A stretch of 64,000 nucleotides of DNA from Lithobates sylvaticus (GCA_028564925.1 CM053030.1:377701833-377765832); one strand, 5' to 3'. Counted from the first letter of the stretch, positions 23,741 through 36,260 are shown. The notes: generated by a model not told the origin, from the letters alone. Numbers and translations are program-made.

Positions 23741-24512
23741 CAGTCCACCCTGTGACATTATTACAAAGTTCCATTACTAAAAAAAATAAAGCAAATATAA
23801 AAAATAAATAAAAAAAAATATATATATATCATATACAATTGATACACAAGTCCCATTGTGATTTATTGTTATGAATTGCATCTGCGATAGCCAGCTGTGC
23901 AAATGCATTTTGTACCTAGAATTGGGTTGGGTGGCTCCTTTATATACATGCATTTTCTATTAAGTGTCCTGAAAAAAATCTGCAGCTATGTCTACTAAAG
24001 CCCCATACACACGCGCGGATTATCCGCGGACCAGGTCGGTCGGATCCTGTCCGTCGTACTTTGTCCGATGTTGGTGTTGCGTACACACGGTCGGACTACG
24101 TTGTCGGAATATCCGGTCTGCAAGAACGTCGTGACGTAAGTCGTCTTCCACGAGACTAGAAAAGGGAAGTTCAGCACCACGTCAGGCACCCGTTGGGCTC
24201 CTTCTGCTGATCCCGTGTTTATCGCGAGTTAGTCGAAGTTTGGTGACTTAAGATTCGCGCTTCTCAGTTTTCTGACTCAGATCGTTACTGCTCTTCAGTT
24301 TGTGCTTGTCGTGCGTATCTGTTTATTAGTGCGTGTAGTCAGTTCGCATTTGTTGGTCATTGCGGCCTATATCTTGATATAGGACGCTTTGATTTGCACT
24401 GCTTATTGTCTGCTCGTTTCTGGTATTCATTTCGTTCTTTCAGGCCTTGCTGTTTATCGGTGCTTTCTGTTTGTCCGTTCTGACCAGCCGACCTTTTGTG
24501 ACCTTGTGAGCG

Positions 24513-26729
24513 ATGTTTCCCGTGCGTACTCGTCGCCGAGTTTGTGCTGTACGCGGAATTGGTGTCGGGCTTTTAGCTTTGACCCAAGACCCGTCCATGA
24601 ACAGAGTGACGAGGAGTATGTGGACCAAGAATTGGTTGCTTCAGCGTAACCAATTCTCGCACATGCCTTTGCTTCGTGAGATCCGGGAGAATAATCCTGA
24701 TGATTTCAGGAACTTTCTCCGGATGACGGACCCCGATTTTCACCGTCTTTTGGCTTTGCTGACCCCCTTTATCAGCCGGCAGGATACCTGCATGAGACAA
24801 GCCATTACTCCGGAGCAGAGGCTTGTTGCCACGTTGAGGTACTTGGCGACAGGGAGAAGTCTTCAGGATTTGAAGTTCTCTTCAGGTATCTCTCCCCAGA
24901 GACCTGTTCTGCCATCATCGAGGTCCTGCAGGAGGACTATATTAAGGTAACATTTCTCCTTTACTATTCCCTTCTATGTATGCTCTGTTTGCTAATGTCT
25001 TCTATTTTTGACCTCCTTCCCTAATTACCATGATTGCAATATGTTCTAATATGCTGTGCCCCTTTTCTCCTTCATGCATTTTTCCCTTCACTTACCTCAC
25101 CAGCATGCTCTTCTGCCCCAATAGACACCTATGGCCTAGTCACTTAAGCAATGTCTTTTGTCTGCTGCATAGTATTGTTTGCCCCCAAACACCCCCTAAA
25201 ATATGCACAAATGTTTGCTGTGTGGTTTACCTCATGTAGAGCCCCTTTTTTTTTTTTTTTTTTTTTTGGGGGGGGGGGCAAACTCATTAGGAACCCCCTC
25301 CCCCAACTGCTCTGTCAGATGGTACCAATCCTCTATCTGCTGGCTTTCCCAAGGTCAATACACACTATATACCTACCTCTTTATAGTGGGCATCTTTAGG
25401 GATGAATTCTGCAAAGCATGTAGTGCAAGGGGCTGGCTCCATACTTTCCATTTCCTATTTTTTTTTGTGTTCTTTCCCTCCTATTAGCTTGCTTGGTAAT
25501 TTCAGAATGTCACAATGTGCTTTCCTTTTTTTTTGGGGGGGGGGGGGGGGGGGGGGTTGAAATGTTATTTTATCTTTCCTGTGGGCTGCCAATAGTGTTA
25601 AGTGAGGAGGGTCTGGCCAAACTAGCACACATTATTGAGCCATTTGGCAATCAATGAAGTGCAGAGGGTTACCTGTCCAACCCCCCCCCCAAAACCCTAG
25701 TTATTGCCAATGGCCCATCAGAAGTGGGGGGATTGATGGGGGGTGATTAATCCGTGAAGGGGAGCCTCTACTTTTCTGTGCAAATACTTTCCAGCCTCCA
25801 ATTTTAAACACTGCTCTTGTTCCAAGATGTTGATTGTCTAATCTGCTTGCAATGTTTATGTGCAAAGTGACTAATTTTTTGTTCTTGTTTCACTCCACAG
25901 TAACCCTTCCACGCCACAGGAATGGCAGACTGTGGCCTCCCACTTTGCCAGCCGTTGGGACTTTCCTAACTGCGGAGGGGCAATTGATGGGAAACACGTC
26001 CGCATCGTCCCACCGCCCAACTCGGGGTCCTACTATTATAATTATAAAGGGTTTAATAGTGTAGTGATGTTGGCGGTGGTGTCGGCGACATATGAATTTA
26101 TGTATGTGGACGTGGGGATGAACGGCCGGATCTCGGATGGTGGTGCCATTGCGCACACGGAGTTCTACTGGCGTCTCCAAAGTGGCAGTCTGTGCTTGCC
26201 ACCTCCAGAGGAGAATGCAGAAGGACTCCCCTTCGTCTTTGTCGCAGATGAAGCGTTTGCGTTGACTCCCCATCTGATGAGGCCGTTCCCGATGAGGACC
26301 CTCACCCCAGACCAGAGGGTCTTCAACTACAGGCTGTCCAGAGCCCGAAGAGTTGTTGAGAACACTTTTGGCATCCTGGCCAGCCGCTTCCGCCTGTTCT
26401 TGACGGCTATTAACTTGGCGGAATACAAACTGAACCACATAGTTCTTGCCTGTTGCATATTGCACAACTTCCTCAAAAGACATAACAGGAACTATGTGGT
26501 GCCCGTTGGCCCAGATGTGGAGGGCCCTCCAAATGCTGACCTCACAGCCCTTCAAGTGGCACGTCCAGGCTTGCCCCCTCTAAATGCCCGCGCGGTCCGC
26601 AAGCAATATATGGAGTACTTTGTGGGTAGGGGGCCATTGCTCTGCCTGACGATGTGTGAGAGGCATTTTTTAATAAATCTTATTTTTCAACCAACCTATG
26701 ATTTCTTGTCATTTCCGTATTCTTTTTAG
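24513..26729 (+). CDS. Harbinger DDE transposase (HARBI1-like), two exons
   Basis: Exon 1 (24513-24946) starts at ATG and has the N-terminal region found in Harbinger transposases (IRENNPDDFRNFLRMTD, LATGRSLQDLKFSSGISPQ). The donor is AAG|GTAAC. After a 954-base intron the acceptor is CCACAG at 25900, and exon 2 carries the catalytic fold: GGAIDGKHV (first Asp, about 25975), VADEAFAL (second Asp, about 26240) and RVVENTFGILASRF (Glu, about 26345). AATAAA follows at 26672. Against the copy at 60211, exon 1 lacks exactly 22 bases near 24900 and exon 2 has one extra base near 25905. The frame therefore stays open but about 16 residues at the junction are altered. The last 30 or so residues also look frame-shifted. 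Activity is doubtful. Confidence 0.85.
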
Positions 26730-26975
26730 CTTATTTTACCTTGAAATTTTTTCCCTTTGCCTTCGACAGTGGGAATGCACTTTCTGGGCAAAAGGAGGTA
26801 ACAGTCTCTTCTTCCCAAAAAGATTCTTCTCATGTTGTGTGTTTTATAGCTAATCTTTGGTCTAGAGAAGGTTTGTACTGCATAACTGACACCCAAAATA
26901 CTCCTTTTCATCACCAGGTCAGACATGTGTGTATTCACAAAAATGCTGTGCTCCGTGTTTTCGTACAAAGCACTG

Positions 26976-27088
26976 TGGGTGTCATTTACATAAGTCAAAT
27001 CCACTATGCTCTACAAGTGCAGTGAAAAAGTGCCCTGGAAAATAAACTTGCAGTGCAAACTGGACTTGCCTTTAGTAAATAACACCCA
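26976..27088. mobile_element. Short palindromic MITE
   Basis: GGGTGTCATTTACATAAG on the left and TTTAGTAAATAACACCC on the right are inverted. The 80-base interior repeats GTGCA/TGCAC motifs. It lies between the transposase and the Myb-like gene of the Harbinger element. Confidence 0.6.
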
Positions 27089-27503
27089 TTGCCCCCCATA
27101 TCCTTTACATTTGACATACATAATGCATTGTGTTTTTTAAATAAGGAAGCCACACATTTAGAAAAGTAAAAAAGTTTACTTGGAAAACATTCACAAGTGC
27201 GTTTACAATCTTCTTGCCCAAACTGACAACATCTTGGTTATTTACAACATTGTTTACAAACATTCCGCAATTGGTAAAACCAGGCATGGAGCAAAACAGA
27301 ACCTAGGAACTAGGAAAGTTCAACTTTGTAAAGTGAAGACAAGATCAGACATGACTATATGTTCAAAGTGTGTTTGATCTTGCCTTCATCACATGGGGGG
27401 TCACCCCTGGAAAGTGGAAATTTAGAACATGCACACAATTTGGGTCTGAAAATGGTCATTAGATGGTAAAACACATGCCTAGAAGCTTCAAAAGTGCCAT
27501 TTT

Positions 27504-27621
27504 CCATCATGGGGATGAATGGACGTTTTTTGGGGGTGCAACCCCTTCACCACAACCACTTTCGTAGTTCGTAAAGTGGTTGCACCCCCAAAAAAACGTT
27601 GTCATTCATCCACCATGATGG
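27504..27621. repeat. Strong hairpin between Harbinger genes
   Basis: The arms 27504-27546 and 27577-27621 are inverted copies (CCATCATGGGGATGAATGG against its complement; GTTTTTTGGGGGTGCAAC against its complement). A second inner pair AACCACTTT/AAAGTGGTT allows an alternative fold. It is just downstream of the Myb-like gene's stop codon (27733), so it could lie in that gene's 3' UTR. Confidence 0.7.
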
Positions 27622-27732
27622 GAGCTAGCACATGTGGACACAATGTGTGCATGTTCCAAATTTCACACAGTTCTTAACTTGCAAATGTGTTCAGAAGCAG
27701 GCACAAATGTGTGTTAATTACTTGGTGCGTTT

Positions 27733-29086
27733 TCAGATTTTTCCTAAAACATCAATGATGTTCTTCAATTTTTGTTGAACATCATTGATGTTTTGCTTTA
27801 TGTAATCTAGATCTCTATTGCAGACCATTATCTCCCCGATGATTACGTGGGCACTCTCTGTGGTAAAGTGCGATTTTTCTTCCACAACATCCACGTCACC
27901 TAAAAACCACAAACAAACAAACAAAAATCGGGTGTTGGAAATGAGGCAGCCATACATTGATTAGCTTACCAGTAGCTGTGTTCTCCCACACTCACCTGTT
28001 GTGGTGACAAGTTCTCCAAGTTCGATGATCTCTCCTTCCTCCTCCTCCTCCTCTGCTTCTGCTCTTTCCCCTTTTTTGGGAGGTGTTGGTTTTGGGGTTT
28101 CCTCAGACGGCCCAAGTTTTCGCTCCCCTATGAGAATGTACAAAAGGAAGATTTAGCAACACAATCTATTGAGGGCAGAAATAGGAAATGACAAACATTG
28201 CTTGAAAGTGAGGGACAATATTTTTGTTTGGCCAGTTACAAATGCCAACAACATGAATGTAGTCACTTTGTAAAGGTCCTAAACTTATAGCTTTTTGGTC
28301 GACGTTTGGGTGATGGAGACCCCCCTCTAGTATCCACTGGAGCACATATGTGGAAAAGCCTAATAAAAAGTGGGTTTGGGTGTCCCAGCACTAGTGCTCT
28401 AGAGTCCAGATGGGTAAACAGCTACTGGGTGACGTCTCCTTTACATTGAATAAATTGGCTGACAGTCTTGATGACATTTCTAGAGAGAACAAACTTCCTT
28501 TCCCCCAAAAAACACCAAACATCGTATTATAAGTGGCGGAACGATCGAGGTTGAGTACGATCGAATGGACACACACACGACCATGACAGTGGCAGAAAGA
28601 TCGAGGTTGAGTACGATCGAATGCACAGACGAACCTGAAAGTGGCCATTTTGGAATGTACAACTTTGTAAAAATAAAACCACATGGAGCAGTATGCAAGC
28701 AAGAAATCAAACACAAAACACAACTACTTACTTTTTTGAAGAACTCGCTTGATCTTTCTGTACTGATCGGCCTCCCTCAGTTTCAGGTCTGACCAGCGTT
28801 TCCTCAGTTGTTCCTTGGATCGTTGTACCCCAAAATGATTGTACAGCCTCCTCACAACTTTAGACATGATCTTGGCCTTGCGGACATTGGGGTTGAGGTA
28901 AGGCCCATACTTCCCATCATAGTCGCTCCTCTTTAATATGTCCACCATCTCCAACATTTCTCCAAATGACATATTGGAGGCCTTGAATTTCAGGCTCCGG
29001 GATCGGGACGTTTCTGCCTCCGGACTTTCCTCGTCCTCCTCCTCGTTGGTGGGATATTTGGGGCGCACCTGCTGTGTCCCCGCCAT
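27733..29086 (-). CDS. Myb/SANT-like DNA-binding protein of the Harbinger element
   Basis: Three exons on the minus strand, 29086-28732, 28127-27996 and 27899-27733, are joined by canonical GT-AG introns (donors GTAAGT and GTGAGT). They sum to 654 bases, one uninterrupted 217-residue frame. The N-terminus is acidic (NEEEDEESPEAE). Residues about 45-115 form a Myb/SANT-like domain (MSFGEMLEMVDILKRSDYDG ... EQLRKRWSDLKLRE), like the NAIF1 type. Exon 2 has a run of Glu and exon 3 ends in a probable coiled coil (DYIKQNINDVQQKLKNIIDV). In known Harbinger transposons a Myb-like partner carries the transposase to the nucleus and to the element ends; that role is inferred here. The start was chosen as the ATG giving the acidic leader. 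No damage is visible. Confidence 0.85.
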
Positions 29087-29398
29087 GTGCTCTCCCCACT
29101 GCGCCGTAAAGAGAAGGGGTGGGGAATAGACGAGAAAGATCGTCAGGGGCGGGCGGAGTTTGACGCATGCGCACTGGATATAAAACGTCACACGCCTGTG
29201 TCGTAGCCACGATCTGGGAGACGAGGGGAGAGAAAGCTCACGCACGAGACGATCGCTAGAAACGAAGGTACAATTTGACGTTGGTACATAACTAGCCTAG
29301 ACTGATTCGAACTTGAGGCTTCTTTATGGAGAAGATTAGGAGAGTTTAGCCTGACATAATTTATAGTGTTTTGTGTGGTGTTGTGTCTTGCAGAGATT
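29087..29398. promoter_or_regulatory. Divergent promoter between Myb-like and MADF genes
   Basis: The 312-base gap separates two head-to-head genes. On the + strand, TATAAAA lies at 29179-29185. A probable 5' UTR intron runs from donor GAAG|GTACAA (29268) to acceptor CTTGCAG (29393), five bases before the MADF ATG. No TATA box was recognised for the minus-strand gene. Confidence 0.6.
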
Positions 29399-30593
29399 AT
29401 GAAGGGATTCAACGACGTGAGTTTTCTCCCCCTCTTCATTGAGAAATACAGGGAATTTCCCATTTTATGGCAGGCTAAACACCCCCATTACAGCATCAAA
29501 GCAAAGAGGCACACAGCCCTGGAGGGACTTGTGGAATTTGTCAAGCCAAGGTTCCCCACAGCAACTGTTGATGATATAAGAAAGAAAATTGGCAGCCTGA
29601 GGAGTGCGTATATCAGGGAGCGCAAGAAGGTCCGGAAGTCGGAAGAAACTGCAACTGCAGCAGATGAGGTCTATGCCCCCAAGCTCTGGTACTATGAGAG
29701 TCTCCATTTTCTCAAAGACCAGACTGATGTCACGGAGCCACACTCGACTCCTCCTTCCACGCTTCCTTGCGCGCAGCCCACCCCTGATGAGGCTTCCGAG
29801 GAGCAACCTGGGCCTTCCAGTCTGGAAGAGGTGGAGGAGCCCAGCTTGTGGCAGGTATAGTATTTTTGTTACCATTTATGTGAATAATGAATGATGTTCA
29901 CTTAATTCAGGATCCCCAATTGGTTACTTCCTAACGTGTTTGACATATCAACAGACAGTAGTGTTGGAGACATTTGGGGCCAGAATCTAAACTGCAGGGC
30001 TGAGAATTGTATGGTTTTCTATTTGTAAACATTTTGCACCAGTCACTAGATGAGAATTGTGTGTGTTTGATGAACAAATAACTGAAACGATGTTCTTTTT
30101 TCATACACAGGAAGACCTCAGCCAGGAGGAGGCTGTGGAATGTGGCAGTCAGGAGGAGGAAGGGGTTAGTGGCAGCCAAGAGGTGGGTAGTGGCAGCCAA
30201 CAGGGGGGTAGGCGTAGGAGCCTGACTGTCTCCCAAGTCTCTCCCCTCCGCCTTCCCTACAGAAGGGCGAGAAGGGGGGGTGAGGCGGGAGAGTCAGCGC
30301 TCCGGATGATCAGAGAGGCTTCAGCCTCCCTACATGCCACACCCACCGACGAGGAGACCTTTGGCTCCGTGGTTGTCACTAAAATGAAGGGTATGGAGGT
30401 GAGGCAACGCAACATGTGTGAGGGGCTCATCCTCCATGTCCTAAATAAGGGGATGGCTGGGGAGATGACTCCCCTCACACATGTTTGCCATAGTTACCAT
30501 GCTCCGCCTCCTCCTCCTCCTCTTCCTTCTGCCACCCCACCAGCACGACAGCCACAGCGTGCAAGGAAGCGTGCAAGGAAGACAAGAGAGTGA
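29399..30593 (+). CDS. MADF-domain protein of the Harbinger element
   Basis: Exon 1 (29399-29854, ATG at 29399) and exon 2 (30111-30593, TGA) are joined in phase 0 by a GT-AG intron (GCAG|GTATAG ... ACACAG|GAAGAC), giving 312 residues without a break. AATAAA lies at 30851. Residues about 10-110 match the MADF DNA-binding domain: FIEKYREFPILWQAKHPHY, then DDIRKKIGSLRSAYIRERKK and LWYYESLHFL. The middle is Glu/Gly/Ser-rich (CGSQEEEGVSGSQE). The C-terminus has a proline run (APPPPPPLP) and a basic, nuclear-localisation-like end (RARKRARKTRE). MADF proteins bind DNA and often act with transposases or as regulators. As a third gene in a Harbinger element it may be a second DNA-binding or targeting subunit; this is inference. 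Confidence 0.85.
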
Positions 30594-31387
30594 CGATCCT
30601 AGATTCAGTCTGGTCTGAGAGAAGATGGAGCCTCTCGTAGTACCAGAGCCTGGGGACCTAGATGGCATCTGCTGCAGTTCCGGATGCTTTGGACTTCAGG
30701 ACCAGATTGCACTCCCCTTAATATACGTACTCCTCAGGCCCCCAATTTTCTACGCTTGAAAATTGATGGTTGCCGTGGGGGTCCAAGGCTTTACAAATTC
30801 CACAAGTTTCACCATGGCTGCGTTCCTCTTTGGTTTGTTGCTGAGACCTAAATAAAGGTTTTTTTGATTGGAAATAATCATTGCCTATTGTGTTTTACTT
30901 TTCTACAATGACAGTTTTTCTTTGAGTAGGCAGGTACATTTCACTAATCATAAAGTATAATTAACAAGGGGCACCAACAACAAACAAACTCCTAGTAAAT
31001 TTAAGCAACAAATACAAATGTTAATAATGTGGTTTTGCTAAGTTGAGACACACAACCCCCCTCCCAAAAAAAAAATAAAAATCTCCTTCAAATATGTATT
31101 CCCAAAAATAAAAAATAAAAAAAGACAAATCATCCTAAAAATATAACAAAGATTCTTTTACGATCTGAGTAAAAATAAAGATGTAGTGTATAAATCCTGA
31201 AAAGTAATAAAGAACTAAGTTTGTGAAAAGTGCGGGTGAATAGGAGCAGCTAAAACATGTCATTCTTGTTGTATTGTAAAGAAAAAGAGAATGCGCTGCA
31301 TTAAAGACATTTTAACATTGCAGCGTGACGAATGTGCTGTGTCGATTAGGAAAGGTAGTTTTACCTGACCGAGCGCTTCCGTCACAG

Positions 31388-31618
31388 AATTTCTTCTGAG
31401 CATGCGTAGCACTTTGTCCGTCGGACAACGGTACACACGATCGGATTTGGTGTGATCGGACCGTGTTGTCGGAAAATCTATCCAGCAGGAGATAGGACTT
31501 TGTCCGTCGGACAATCCGACGTACACTGTCCGATGGTGCATACACACGGTCTGATTTTTCAACAACATTGTCCGATCGGACAGAATCCATGCGAAAATCC
31601 TACCGTGTGTATGGGGCT
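31388..31618. mobile_element. Right end of the Harbinger element
   Basis: It has repeated TIR-like units: GTACACACGATCGGATT (31431), CATACACACGGTC (about 31539) and CCGTGTGTATGGGGCT (31603-31618). It is closely similar to the right half of the MITE at 10638-11062. It could instead be a left-truncated MITE. Confidence 0.75.
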
Positions 31619-34600
31619 TTACTGGTCTTCTGTTGGCTCTGGCAAGACTCTCATATTCAGGTCTCCTGACAAATAATGCTAACTGTTTAAATTCCAAAAT
31701 GGAATTTATAACGCAAGGAGGCAAAGAAATTACCAGTTTCAAGAAGCATTTAAAAATGTAATATACACAATGGCATATTACTATACACAACAGGGAAATC
31801 TTAATTGTATTCACATTTAAGCTGCACCGATATACTATTTGCATAAAGTGACACACTACATGGGTCAGTTTCACTTATCCTTGTGGGAAATTTTTTTTTT
31901 TTTGCTTTTCTTTTTTTTTTTAACCAAAGATTTTTATTGAGTTTTACAATTTACATGTGATAGAAAGAACAGTGTAAACATGCAGTTACAAGATAAGTTG
32001 TAGATACAGGAAAATCAAACCTTCTGTTAAACATCAACAAGCTACCTTACAGTCCTAGCTAATGGCCTCCAATTGGGCACAGCCTGTCACCCCTTGCGGG
32101 TACTATTGTGAGCAGGCTGATAGTGAATATATTCCTAGGGCAGACACCCATAGACCTTACTGAGGGTCTTGGGAGATAGCGAAGCCGCACAAGGTATTGC
32201 GTAACTGATAGAAAGCTTACAGTCATGTAAACAAATGCTACTAACTCAGAAAACTTTGATAAGTATGCAGGGTATTTTAGTACATGGGTAATCCTGCAAT
32301 AGCAATGGTAATTTGTACACTCTTAAAGGCTGCTACGAACATTGTCATTATTACTGTAGGGGATTTGCATGACCTCCACTAGGTGGGCACTAGCAAGACT
32401 TTATATCAGTAGAAATAGGTGGGTTGGTGGTGTTCACAAATGTGAGGAGGCATATTTGGACATTCTCCATGTTTCCCAGTATTTGTGGAAGGTAGGGGCT
32501 CTGCCTTCTTTATATGCTAATAGTTTTTCCATGGTATATTGGCTATTGACTCGTGAGATCACTATTGCCGGGACTGGTGGTGACGCCGAGCGCCATTCTT
32601 TCGCTAGAGCTATGCGGGCTGCAAACAATATGTGTGCGACCAATTTCCTCATCATAGGAGGATATTGTTCCATGCCAAGGCTAAGTAGTGCTAGGGCTGG
32701 ATCAAGGTCCGCTGTGGTGTGGGTGATATCCTGTATGATGGAGGAAACTTCCTTCCAGAAGTGTGTGATGATTCCACAGCTCCAAAGAGTGTGGAGTAAG
32801 TTGCCATGGCTCTGGCAGTTTCTCCAACAGAGAGGTGTGATATCTGCATCCATTTTGTGAAGACGGGCGGGTGTAAGATACCATCTATGAAGTATTTTTT
32901 GTGCATTATCCCAGTGGTCAATACATGCAGAGGATTTACTGTTTATCTTAATTGCTAGTTGCCATTGTGCCAGTGTAAAGACCTTCTTTAGTTCTTGTTC
33001 CCATTTGGTCATACTATTTGTTTTATAGTTAAGATATAATGGTTGAGATTGTTTATAGAATAATGAGATCCCTTTTTTTTTAACTGAAGGTTTACTGATT
33101 AAAAAATCCCATAGTGATTGGGGAATTTCTATCGGTTGAACTCTGTGAGAAGCTGAGTAGTGTTTCAGTTGGTATAGTCTGTAATCGTCCAGTGGGGTGC
33201 TAGACTCCAGCTGAGAAGGGAAATTTATCCCCTTTTTCTTCCAGTCCAATGTGGAGATATGTGGTATGAGATATTGGTAAGATGCCGGGGGGGTCTGAAT
33301 ACTTTTAAGTGGGGTGTCAGTGAACTTTTGTCGTGTAAGATCTGACCAGGCCGCAACCGTGGCTTGGATGGTGGGGTACAGTGGTATTCTAGGTTTGAAA
33401 TGAATACTGGATGCCATTGCAAGGGCTGGGAGATCATGTCCCGGGGTAATTGTACACTCCAGGTTCGACCATCTGTTATTCGATTGGGATGAGAACCAGT
33501 ATTTCATTTGGTCTAGTATCGCTGCTCGATAGTAGGAGTAGGCATTTGGCAGGCCCACCCCTCCTAAGTGTTTAGGCTTGTAAAGTTGGGATAATGCTAT
33601 ACGTGTTTTTTTCCCCGACCAAATGAAAGTGTTAAGGTGTTTAGATAGTTGTTTAAAAAAGGCTTGAGGGATGGGGATAGGTAGGGTTCTGAAATTATAT
33701 ATTAGTTTAGGCATTATTTGCATTTGGTATGCAGCAATTCTCCCCAACCAGGATAGTTGGAGTTTAGCGATATTCTTCATTTCCTCTGTTACTTTAATAA
33801 GCAGTGGAGGGAAGTTGTGGGTGTAAGTGTTCGCTGATGAGGAGGATAGCTGCACCCCAAGATATGTGATAGAAGGTGAGTTCCAGTTGCATGGGAAAAC
33901 TTGCTTCAGTCTCGTTTTGGTCAGCAATGATAGATTCTGTGTTAGTGCAAAGCATTTACTGGTATTGACTTTATAGTAGGATATGGATCCAAAGTCATGT
34001 AATATTTTGCTTATTGTTGCGATAGAGATTTCTGGTTTTGTAATTGTAAGAATAATATCATCAGCGAATAATCCTATTTTATGGGTTTCTCTCTCGACTT
34101 CGATTCCGAATACCGATTCGGAGGAGCGAATACGCTCCGCTAGGGGTTCTATAACGAGGGAGAAAAGGATTGGTGACAACGGGCACCCTTGACGCGTACC
34201 GTTTGATAGTGGGAATTTGTCAGATAGCATTCCAGAGTTGTAAACTCTAGCTGAGGGGTGGGAGTAGAGTGACATTATTGCAGAGTGAATATGGCCTGAT
34301 AATCCGAATTTCTGTAAGGTTTTTGATAGGTATAGCCAGTTAACCCTATCAAATGCCTTTTCAGCATCTAAGGCTAGGAATGCGCTAGGGGTATTGGTAA
34401 TTTCCGTGAAACGCAATAGATTAAGCATCCTTCTGGTTCCATCTGGTGCTTGTCTGCCTTTTACAAAGCCTACTTGATCCAATCCAAGTAGATTGGGGGT
34501 GACCAACATTAATCTGTTGGCCAGTACTTTAGCAAAAATTTTGAGGTCTCAATTCAAGAGAGATATTGGCCTAAAATTTTGGGGATGGGATGGGTCCTTG

Positions 34601-35869
34601 CCTGGTTTCGGTATGGTGACTATTATAGCTTGCAGCATTTCTTCGGGGAGTGAGCCTGATGTAATCGTCAGGTTATAAACGTTCTCTAGTTTTGGTGCTA
34701 AGAGCGGGGAAAAAGCCTTATAGTATTCAGCTGAGAAACCGTCAGCCCCTGGGGATTTGTGCATGGGAAGGGATTTGATCACAGAGACCACCTCCTCGCA
34801 AGTAATGGGGGAATTAAGGTGGTGGAGTGTGGTTGCATCTACAGAGGGTAGGTTCACTTCATTGAGGAATTTGTCAATTTCGTCTCCTGAAGGTTGGTGA
34901 GTGGACGTGTCATGTCTGAGGTTGTAGAGGGAGTCATAGTAGTCTTTAGAGGTATTTGCGATGTCTTTAGGGTTATAGGATATTGTGTGGGATCTATGGT
35001 GTTGGAGTTGTGTGAGATTGCTTTTAGCTTGTCTTTTTTTTTAATTGGGAAGCTAGAATTTTGCCTGCTCTGTTATTCTGCGAGTAGAAGGATACTTTCA
35101 TACGTTTATATAGTATATCTTGGTCTTTTTTAAGTTCCTGTCTTAGGTCTTCATGGCATTGTGTGAGTTGTTGGAGGATGCCTGGGGTGGCAGTAGTGGG
35201 ATTTTTATGTAGTAATTCCAGGTCTGCTATGGACTTATGGAGTTGAGTCATGCGAAGGAGTTTCTTTTTGCGTTCCCTAGAGGCTATCTGAATGAGAGCG
35301 CCCCTAGAGTACGCTTTGTGAGCGCACCACGTTGTGGAAGGGGAGCAGTCACTATCATTGTTAAATTGAAAAAATTCTTTTAATTTCCCTTCGATCTCAT
35401 CTCTGAGCTGGGGGTGAGACAGGAGGAAGGTATTATTGCGCCACAGAGGTCTATGGTGCAGTTTGTTGGTATCCAGAATCTCAAGTGTTATTGGAGCATG
35501 GTCCGACCACGTGATATTGTGGATATCAGATTTTACCACATTTTGTAGTGTATGAATATCTGTGAGGAAAAAGTCAATCCAATGCCTCGTACACACGTAG
35601 GGACTTTTGCCGGCGGACCTAGTCCAGCGGACAATCCCGCGGGACTTTCCAGCTAGGTCCGCTGGACTTTCCGAGGGTGTGGACTTGCCCACACACGCAC
35701 GGACTTCTCCAGCGGATAATCCGCCGGCCAAAAGTCCGCGGGACTTTTGAAAATGAACGGACTTGCCCACACACGGAGCAGTCCGTTCATTTCAAACGTA
35801 ACTTCAGGTTACGTAGCTAGCGTAGGCAGTAAATGCCGCCGCGCTAGCTCCGCAAGCTGGCATGGATTT

Positions 35870-36260
35870 AAAGGGAATCCCCACGCCGAAAAAACGGCGT
35901 GGGGGTTCCCCCCAAATCCAAGTCAGACCCTCATCCGAGCACGCAGCCTGGCAGGCCAGGAAAGGGGTGGGGACGAATGAGCGCCCCCCCCCTCCTGAGC
36001 CGTACCAGGCCGCGTGCCCTCAACATGGGGGGTGCCCTGGGGAAAGGGGGGCCGTGCGGCCCCCCCACCCCAAAGCACCTTGTCCCCATGTTGATGAGGA
36101 CAAGGGCCTCTTCCCGACAACCCTGGCCGTTGGTTGTCGGGGTCTGCGGGCGGGGGCTTATCGGAATCTGGGAGCCCCCTTTAATAAGGGGGCCCCCAGA
36201 TCCCGGCCCCCCACCCTATGTGAATGAGTATGGGGTACGATGTACCCCTACCCATTCACC
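35870..36260 (+). repeat. Repeat R1, copy 3 (left arm of palindrome)
   Basis: It starts in GGGAATCCCCACGCCG, runs through GAGCACGCAGCCTGGCAGGC, GTACCAGGCCGCGTGCCC and ends CCCTATGTGAATGAGTATGG. Almost identical to the inverted copy at 37140-37530. Confidence 0.85.

Larger units (their letters stand above)
23999..31618 (+). mobile_element. PIF/Harbinger transposon with three genes, 7.6 kb
   Basis: The left end is AGCCCCATACACACGCGCGG and the right end reads CCGTGTGTATGGGGCT. Flanking triplets are TAA (23996-23998) and TTA (31619-31621); if the ends are taken as AAAGCCCC, ACT flanks both sides. Inside are a HARBI1-like transposase (+, 24513-26729), a Myb/SANT-like gene (-, 27733-29086) and a MADF gene (+, 29399-30593). 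The MITE at 10638-11062 joins a similar left end to a similar right end, which supports treating these as ends of one element. The alternative is that 31388-31618 is a separate truncated MITE and the two right-hand genes belong to an overlapping element. Confidence 0.7.
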
